Assembly: GCA_016199425.1 (NCBI GenBank)
Contig: JACQGT010000121.1
Span: 1 to 6,474 of the forward strand
DNA length: 6,474 bases
Source: Chloroflexota bacterium
GTDB lineage: Bacteria > Chloroflexota > Anaerolineae > Caldilineales > Caldilineaceae
Reading direction: 5' to 3'
Both the position numbers and the translations under genes were made by a program. The notes beneath the pieces are model-generated. The model did no database searches and was not told where the DNA came from. It saw only the letters and a program-made list of their open reading frames with translations. Positions 1 through 4,246 of the stretch are shown in pieces; within the stretch, counting starts at the first letter, position 1, and each line of letters starts with the position of its first letter.

Positions 1-14
1 ATACGCAATACGCA
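1..14. repeat. Two tandem copies of ATACGCA at the window edge
   Basis: ATACGCA occurs at 1-7 and again at 8-14. It may be the end of a longer array lying outside the window, or chance. It sits just upstream of the Rieske gene's ribosome site. Confidence 0.4.
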
Positions 15-40
15 ATGTCCAACAACTCTCGATAATTCAC

Positions 41-46
41 AGGAGA
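41..46 (+). promoter_or_regulatory. Ribosome binding site of the Rieske gene
   Basis: AGGAGA lies 7 nt before the ATG at 54, close to ideal Shine-Dalgarno spacing. No promoter can be identified in the 40 bases to its left, so the gene may be the last in an operon that enters from outside the window. Confidence 0.7.
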
Positions 47-53
47 TTTTCCT

Positions 54-383
54 ATGTCTTGCCAATGGCTTCCCGTCGGCCAGACCGACGATTTTGTACC
101 CAACGGCGGCGGCTGTGTGCTGGTGGGTGACGCGCAGATCGCCATCTTCAACTTCAACCAGAACGAGTGGTACGCTGTGCAGAACCAGTGCCCCCACCAG
201 CAGCGGATGGTCCTCTCCCGGGGGCTGATCGGTGACGCGGGCTGCGAGCCAAAGGTGGCTTGTCCCCTGCACAAGAGCGCCTTCTCCCTGCGCACGGGGG
301 AGAGTCTGGGCGGCAACGAGGCGTATCGGCTGGTCACCTATCCCGTGCGGGTGGAGGAGGGGACGGTCTATGTGGGGGTGTGA
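54..383 (+). CDS. nirD: NirD-like Rieske [2Fe-2S] protein (nitrite reductase small-subunit family)
   Basis: This 109-aa soluble protein matches the size and pattern of the small subunit of NAD(P)H-dependent assimilatory nitrite reductase. A complete Rieske cluster-binding set is visible: C46-P-H48 and C70-P-L-H73, with 21 residues between H48 and C70. The family-typical VLSRGLIGD follows the first pair, and KSAFSLRTGE follows the second. E. coli NirD has lost these ligands, so this one should bind a [2Fe-2S] cluster and carry electrons in the cytoplasm. No signal peptide or membrane segment is seen. The ATG at 54 is preceded by AGGAGA (41-46) with a 7-nt spacer, which fixes the start. No catalytic NirB partner is visible: only 53 bp lie to the left, and the right-hand neighbour is a convergent sugar permease. 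It could instead be a stand-alone Rieske ferredoxin serving another enzyme. The family call is firm; the nitrite role is inferred. Confidence 0.88.
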   Translation: MSCQWLPVGQTDDFVPNGGGCVLVGDAQIAIFNFNQNEWYAVQNQCPHQQRMVLSRGLIGDAGCEPKVACPLHKSAFSLRTGESLGGNEAYRLVTYPVRVEEGTVYVGV

Positions 384-421
384 GAAGGTGGCGGCGCGGG
401 CGGAGGATGGAACCATCGAAG

Positions 422-443
422 CCGCCGAGTTGGCGGATTATTT
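422..443 (+). terminator. Weak hairpin between convergent genes
   Basis: CCGCC (422-426) and GGCGG (432-436) form a 5-bp GC-only stem with a 5-nt loop. On the plus strand the stem is followed by the U-rich run ATTATTT (437-443), so it could end the Rieske transcript. It overlaps the stop codon of the convergent permease (438-440). On the minus strand the same stem follows that stop but has no T tract. GGCGGC at 390-395 could also pair with GCCGCC at 421-426 and enclose a small GATG/CATC hairpin, so alternative folds exist. The stem is short and the U tract interrupted; this is a tentative call. Confidence 0.3.
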
Positions 444-1310
444 CAGCCCTGTGGTGACGACGCCCTCCATAATGTTCCTTTGGGCCAGGAAGAACATCAC
501 CACGGGCGGGATCGTGTAGATTACGGCAGCCGCCAGCGTAATAGTCACCAGAATCTGACTAGTGGGATCGCCCGGATTTGAGTAAGTGGCCGTGGCGAGC
601 TTGACAGCCAGCGTCGTCTTTTTGACGTCCAGATAGATGATCGGCGCGAGCCAGTCACCCCAAACGCCTACAAAATTGAGAATAAAGGACGTAGCCAAAG
701 CCGGCTGGGCGTTGGGCAGGAATATCTGCCAGAAGATACGAAACGGCCCGGCGCCGTCCACCTCGGCGGCATCCTCCAATTCCTTGGGAACACCGGTGAA
801 GAACTGACGGAAAAGGAAAATGTGGAAGGGCGAGGCCGACACACCCCAGAGAACCCACGGCCAATACGTATTGGTCAGATGTAAACGGGCAAAGAGGACG
901 AACTGGGGGATAATCGTCACAATGGCCGGTACCATCAGCAGGGAGACGACGATACCAAAGAGTCTGCCCTTGCCTGGCGCTTCCAGGCGTGCGAAAGCAA
1001 AGCCGACCATCGCACTGGTGACAACCGTCAACGTGGAAAAGACCGTTGCCAGAAATGTCGAGTTCCAGGCAAACTGGAAGAAAGGAATCCAGGTAAGCGC
1101 GTGGACGTAATTGTCCCATACAAATGGGTTGGGCAGCACCTGGGGTGGATACTTGACGTATTCCGATTCGGCCTTGAATGACGACAGAATAACCCAAATA
1201 ATCGGCACGGCAAGCAGAAAGGCCGTCACGTAAAGGATCACATACGCGAAACCCTGCCGTATCCGCTTGCGCCTGCTATCCCTGCGCTGTACTGGGCTCA
1301 GTGCGCTCAT
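438..1310 (-). CDS. Carbohydrate ABC transporter permease, MalG type
   Basis: This is a 290-aa inner-membrane permease of the MalFGK2/UgpE type, the second of two subunits forming the translocation pore. Six hydrophobic segments lie at about residues 20-43, 78-107, 115-141, 147-167, 200-222 and 252-277. The cytoplasmic EAA loop that docks the ATPase is clear: PKELEDAAEVDG (175-186), nine residues, then I196-F-L-P199. The C-terminus (GVVTTGLK) is typical of MalG homologues. The frame stays open upstream to 2072, but that extension only reads the MalF-type gene out of frame. I chose the ATG at 1310 because it overlaps the upstream stop as ATGA and has AAGGAG 7 nt upstream (1318-1323). The length is normal for the family, and translation is probably coupled to the preceding gene. 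The substrate cannot be read from the sequence; a sugar or sugar derivative is the family expectation. Confidence 0.93.
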   Translation of the reverse strand: MSALSPVQRRDSRRKRIRQGFAYVILYVTAFLLAVPIIWVILSSFKAESEYVKYPPQVLPNPFVWDNYVHALTWIPFFQFAWNSTFLATVFSTLTVVTSAMVGFAFARLEAPGKGRLFGIVVSLLMVPAIVTIIPQFVLFARLHLTNTYWPWVLWGVSASPFHIFLFRQFFTGVPKELEDAAEVDGAGPFRIFWQIFLPNAQPALATSFILNFVGVWGDWLAPIIYLDVKKTTLAVKLATATYSNPGDPTSQILVTITLAAAVIYTIPPVVMFFLAQRNIMEGVVTTGLK

Positions 1311-2290
1311 TTCCCCTCTCCTTTGGCTTCCACTTCGTAGTAGACCCAGTAACGGCTTGTGCGGAAAACGATGACTGTAAAGATCACGATCACAACAAAG
1401 AGCAGCCACATCAGCGCCAGACCGTAGCCGAAGCGCGAAAAGGTGAATATCTGCTGCATCGTATGCACTACATAGAAATATGTGGCCCGGGGCGGCACAG
1501 AGCCGATGCGCCCGCCAGCCAGAAGCACGGGCAGGTCGAACTGCTGCAAAGAGCCGATGATGCCAAGAATCAACTGGAAGAAGATAACTGGCGTCATCAG
1601 TGGAATGGTGACATGCAGGAAGACGCGCAGCCTGGTGGCGCCGTCGATCACCGCTGCTTCTTCCAGTTCCCTGGGAATCCCTTGCAGACCGGCCAGAAAG
1701 ATCACCATTCCTACGCCTGCACCCTTCCACACGGAAATAGCTGTCAGGGACGGCAGCGCATATTCTGTTGTCCACAGGATGGCCGTGCCGGGGCGAAAAA
1801 TGCTGATGATGGCATTGAGCACGCCGTTGTTGGGGTCCAGCAACAGACGCCAGGCCCACACCACAGCCACCACAGGAATGATACTCGGCAGGTAAAAGAG
1901 CGTGCGAAAGAAGCCACGTGCTTTGATGCCCTGGTTCAGGATCAGCGCCAGCGTGAAGGAAACCACCAGCCAGATCGGCACATTCAGCGCACTCCACAGG
2001 AGGGTACGTTGGAAGGCGTATATGGCTTCGCTGTCGTTGAAGACCCGGCTGTAGTTGCGCGAACCCAGCCATTTGACCGTTTCGACGTTGATTCCGTCGT
2101 AGTTGGTGAATGAAGCCAGGATGCCCACAGCCAACGGGATGATGCCGAGCAGAACAAAACCGATCAACCAGGGACTGATGAAGGCATAGAATGCAATAGA
2201 GCGGGTTATACGTCGGGTGTGTGTCCGCTGCCAGAACCAGCGCCGCGGTTTGTTGGCGGATAGTGTTGTCTTGGAATAAGTTGTTGCCAT
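1307..2290 (-). CDS. Carbohydrate ABC transporter permease, MalF type
   Basis: This 327-aa inner-membrane permease pairs with the following MalG-type protein to form the channel of a family-1 (CUT1) sugar importer. A basic N-terminus (residues 15-30, rich in Arg) precedes six hydrophobic segments at roughly 31-61, 97-118, 128-152, 180-203, 227-247 and 288-309. The EAA loop reads E211-A-A-V-I-D-G217, then nine residues, then V227-T-I-P230, as needed to contact the ATPase. FYLPSIIPVVAVVWAW (132-147) is also typical of this permease group. The stop overlaps the next start by 4 nt, so the two permeases are translationally coupled. The ATG at 2290 has only a weak upstream AGAGAC, unlike the strong sites of its neighbours. 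It follows the binding-protein gene after a 239-bp spacer and is probably co-transcribed with it. Substrate is unknown. Confidence 0.93.
   Translation of the reverse strand: MATTYSKTTLSANKPRRWFWQRTHTRRITRSIAFYAFISPWLIGFVLLGIIPLAVGILASFTNYDGINVETVKWLGSRNYSRVFNDSEAIYAFQRTLLWSALNVPIWLVVSFTLALILNQGIKARGFFRTLFYLPSIIPVVAVVWAWRLLLDPNNGVLNAIISIFRPGTAILWTTEYALPSLTAISVWKGAGVGMVIFLAGLQGIPRELEEAAVIDGATRLRVFLHVTIPLMTPVIFFQLILGIIGSLQQFDLPVLLAGGRIGSVPPRATYFYVVHTMQQIFTFSRFGYGLALMWLLFVVIVIFTVIVFRTSRYWVYYEVEAKGEGK
1318..1323 (-). promoter_or_regulatory. Ribosome binding site of the MalG-type permease
   Basis: The coding-strand AAGGAG lies 7 nt before the ATG at 1310, inside the last codons of the MalF-type gene. 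It selects 1310 over the much longer open frame that continues upstream, and it fits coupled translation at the ATGA overlap. Confidence 0.75.
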
Positions 2291-2529
2291 GTCTCTGCTA
2301 TCGTGGCGACTTTCAGGATCACGCAGGGATTGTTCGCCGCATATCAGCGATCAGCCTGCGCATGAATCCGTCGGTTTGTTGACAATTGGGCTGGTGCTTC
2401 CGTGTTGTTGGATCAGGTCCGTCGACAGTTCGATTTTGTCTGGTGGGCAACTGCCATTGCCGATGGCAAAGAAATCCCAATGGCATCATTCGCAATGACA
2501 GTCACCCACCCGCACCCCATCAACAGACT
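2291..2529 (-). other. Intercistronic spacer between binding-protein and permease genes
   Basis: This stretch of 239 bp holds no convincing gene; open frames here are shadows without ribosome sites. Its only visible structure is the cluster of inverted repeats at 2446-2498. I found no strong promoter in front of the permease start, so read-through from the binding-protein gene is the simplest model. Such spacers often let the periplasmic or surface binding protein be made in excess over the membrane subunits. Confidence 0.5.
2446..2498 (-). repeat. Cluster of competing inverted repeats (intercistronic hairpins)
   Basis: Several perfect arms lie within 53 bp. TCATT/AATGA (2486-2490, 2494-2498) have a 3-nt loop. 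TGCCAT (2452-2457) pairs with ATGGCA (2463-2468) over a 5-nt loop. TGCCATT (2452-2458) can instead pair with AATGGCA (2479-2485) over a 20-nt loop. TTGCC (2457-2461) can also pair with GGCAA at 2446-2450 or 2465-2469. These pairings are mutually exclusive, so the RNA can fold in more than one way. There is no U tract, which argues against a simple intrinsic terminator. A role in protecting the binding-protein mRNA 3' end or in partial attenuation is inferred from analogous operons. Confidence 0.5.
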
Positions 2530-3972
2530 CTACAGGATACGATCGATACCGTCCTGAATGGCCGTGTTGGTCTGCGTCTCGATCTTCTCCAACATCTCGT
2601 CAAAAGTGATGTCGCCGTTGAGCGTCTGTTCCATAAACTGGGCGTAGAGGCTGGCGACCTCGCCAGGCTCGCCGCCAGCCAGGAACGGGTTGAACTTCAC
2701 AATCGTTTCCGCATCCTTAAGCTCTTTTTCGAGCACACCCCAGACCTGTGAGCGATAGGCTCCCTCTTTCGGGATCATAGCGTACTTGGATTTGAGCGCG
2801 GGAACACCCCAGCCGCTCTTGGCCCGGTTGTCCGCCGCTTCTTCGGCGTTGTACCATTCGAAGAGCCGATAGGCCTCTTCGGGGTGTTTGGTCGCTGCGG
2901 TGACAATGGTTCCCGTGGCAGTGATCGTGGGGCCGCGCTTCACACCTTTCCATGTGGGGGATGGCAACATGACGATGCGGCCTGCCGCAGTCTTTTCCTT
3001 CATGGCGTCGTCGCTCCACACTTCGATACCGCCGCTATACCAGAATCCGAACTGCAGCAAGCCCAGAGTGCCTGTGGCAAAGTCTTGACCAAACCAGGAG
3101 GGGCTGGGATTCGAGGGGCTGATGCTCAACTTGTCCGTGGACAGATCGAAATGCCAGGCAACGGCCTCGCGTGCTTCATCGTTCTTTACCAGTTGCATCT
3201 CTTTGAAGTCATCCGAGAAGAGCGAATTGCCCATACCCTCTAGCCAGACCATCCAGAAGCGTTCGATCCAGGGCTGATTGGTGTCAAAGCCCCGGTTCAC
3301 TGTGCGATCGCCCTCAAATTTCACCAGCTTTTCGGCGTAGAGACGAACGTCCTGGTAGGTCATCGCTTCATCGAAGCTAGGCGCGGGCAGACCGGCCTCT
3401 TCGATCAGATCCAGATTGGCCCACAGGGTCATGTCCGGTGACCAGTCTTTGACCATACCGTAGACGTCGCCGTCGCCGATCTCCAGGGCGTCGCTGCCAG
3501 AGCGGTAATAGTTGTTGGCCGGGGCCAGATCCTCAACATGCACAAGCTCGCTCACGTCGATAAACGGTTGCAGGTTCAGGGGAATTTTGCGAGCCAGAAG
3601 CTGCGGGAATTGCGGCGCCTGCAGCCGCAAAATGTCGGGGGGATTGCCAGCGGCCAGCATAGCAAAATAGCGGGTTGTGTCGGGATCGAGCCGATTGGCG
3701 ATGATGCCCGGATTCTTTTCTTGGAAGATATCGATTTCGGCGTCGGTGAATTCTGGGCCGTTCATCATCATCTGCACTTCGATTTTGTCGGCGGCGGGAG
3801 CGCTTGTACCTGGCGTACTTTGAGCAGCGCTGGTGTCGGCGGCGGGGACGGCTGCCGGCGGCGGGGCTGCCGGCGCACACGCGACGAGAACACCACCAGC
3901 TACGGTTAGACCGGTCACGCGCAGAAAGTCGCGGCGACTCATGCGCATAGACTGTTTGAGACTCTCATTCAT
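2530..3972 (-). CDS. Extracellular sugar-binding lipoprotein of an ABC transporter (Tat-type leader)
   Basis: This 480-aa family-1 extracellular solute-binding protein captures the substrate outside the membrane and delivers it to the two permeases that follow. The N-terminus carries a twin-arginine motif, S12-R-R-D-F-L-R18, then a hydrophobic stretch and a lipobox L29-V-A-C32. It is therefore probably exported folded through Tat and anchored by lipid on C32. An Ala/Pro/Ser/Thr-rich flexible linker runs from about 33 to 61. The mature domain starts near KIEVQMMMNGPEF and shows the family pattern NPGI...AAGNPPDILRL; its C-terminus resembles the usual terminal helices. I prefer the ATG at 3972 over the in-frame ATG at 4014, because GGAGG (3978-3982) lies 5 nt before 3972 and the leader then has normal length. 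Length is typical for sugar-binding proteins (400-500 aa). It is the first gene of the operon, with a strong promoter at 4068-4097. The ligand is not identifiable; the nearby aldonate dehydratase hints at a pentose or related sugar. Confidence 0.93.
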   Translation of the reverse strand: MNESLKQSMRMSRRDFLRVTGLTVAGGVLVACAPAAPPPAAVPAADTSAAQSTPGTSAPAADKIEVQMMMNGPEFTDAEIDIFQEKNPGIIANRLDPDTTRYFAMLAAGNPPDILRLQAPQFPQLLARKIPLNLQPFIDVSELVHVEDLAPANNYYRSGSDALEIGDGDVYGMVKDWSPDMTLWANLDLIEEAGLPAPSFDEAMTYQDVRLYAEKLVKFEGDRTVNRGFDTNQPWIERFWMVWLEGMGNSLFSDDFKEMQLVKNDEAREAVAWHFDLSTDKLSISPSNPSPSWFGQDFATGTLGLLQFGFWYSGGIEVWSDDAMKEKTAAGRIVMLPSPTWKGVKRGPTITATGTIVTAATKHPEEAYRLFEWYNAEEAADNRAKSGWGVPALKSKYAMIPKEGAYRSQVWGVLEKELKDAETIVKFNPFLAGGEPGEVASLYAQFMEQTLNGDITFDEMLEKIETQTNTAIQDGIDRIL

Positions 3973-3977
3973 TTTTT

Positions 3978-3982
3978 CCTCC
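3978..3982 (-). promoter_or_regulatory. Ribosome binding site of the sugar-binding protein
   Basis: The coding-strand GGAGG sits 5 nt before the ATG at 3972, followed by an A-run. The in-frame ATG 14 codons upstream lacks such a site and would extend the export leader with residues that do not help it. This decides the start. Confidence 0.75.
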
Positions 3983-4042
3983 AGTTGGATAAGACGGGAC
4001 GACAACAAAAGCATTGGATTTGTTGCATCGACTGTGGACTTA

Positions 4043-4070
4043 CAGCGCGTATTGACGTGCAGCGCGTATT
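4043..4070 (-). promoter_or_regulatory. 11-bp direct repeat at the predicted start site (candidate operator)
   Basis: The plus-strand word CAGCGCGTATT occurs at 4043-4053 and again, identically, at 4060-4070, a period of 17 bp. The copy nearer the promoter overlaps the end of the -10 hexamer and the predicted start; the other lies about 10-20 nt into the leader. Between and across them, 4055-4067 reads ACGTGC-A-GCGCGT, a 13-bp pseudo-palindrome with one mismatch. A repressor bound here would block polymerase. Regulator family is unknown and no regulator gene is in the window. Confidence 0.5.
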
Positions 4071-4097
4071 ATAGAGGAGGTTGGCGGGCAATGTCAA
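4068..4097 (-). promoter_or_regulatory. Strong sigma-70-type promoter for the ABC transporter operon
   Basis: Read on the minus strand, TTGACA (4097-4092) and TATAAT (4073-4068) are both perfect consensus hexamers separated by 18 nt. Transcription would start near 4061, giving a 5' leader of about 89 nt before the binding-protein ATG at 3972. Two perfect hexamers at near-optimal spacing, in the expected place and orientation, are unlikely by chance. So strong a core promoter on a catabolic operon suggests control by a repressor, for which the overlapping direct repeat is a candidate site. Confidence 0.8.
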
Positions 4098-4214
4098 ACG
4101 TCTAAAAACGGCCCAGGCCAGCATCGCCGCTTTCCGTTTGCGTCTGCGCTGCCGTTCCCGCCACAGCCGTTTGAACATTTCAGCCCCTTTGCGCGGCCAT
4201 AGGATGACATCTTT

Positions 4215-4246
4215 TCACCTTGTCACCCGCTCACCTTGTCGCCTTG
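4215..4246. repeat. Octamer tandem repeat (TCACCTTG), about four units
   Basis: Four consecutive 8-bp units lie at 4215-4222 (TCACCTTG), 4223-4230 (TCACCCGC), 4231-4238 (TCACCTTG) and 4239-4246 (TCGCCTTG). The next three bases, TCA at 4247-4249, continue the phase and are the complement of the dehydratase stop codon TGA. The array therefore begins exactly at the gene's end. Short arrays of this kind occur between genes in some environmental bacteria; the cause (replication slippage or repeat insertion) is unknown. Confidence 0.8.

Larger units (their letters stand above)
3983..4246. other. Intergenic region between dehydratase and transporter operon
   Basis: This stretch of about 260 bp carries the transporter promoter, the candidate operator and the octamer repeat next to the dehydratase stop. 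An Arg/Lys-rich open frame from an ATG at 4178 crosses the promoter and is unlikely to be a gene. I see no clear intrinsic terminator for the dehydratase, so its transcript may run on into the transporter genes. CCGTTTG occurs at 4134-4140 and 4167-4173, which may be chance. Confidence 0.5.

Noticed and set aside
1311..2072. Long in-frame upstream extension of the MalG-type permease (would give 544 aa)
   Set aside because: The extension reads the MalF-type gene in another frame and has no transporter-like features. The ATG at 1310 has a good ribosome site and the normal MalG start context.
2386..2751. 121-aa plus-strand open frame crossing the intercistronic spacer
   Set aside because: Its second half is antisense to the C-terminal coding region of the binding protein. 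It lacks a ribosome site and homology I can recognise.
3969..4178. Small Arg/Lys-rich minus-strand open frame upstream of the binding-protein gene
   Set aside because: It has a fair AAAGGGG ahead of its ATG, but it runs across the perfect promoter and the leader of the next gene, and its second half has no protein-like character. I consider it chance.
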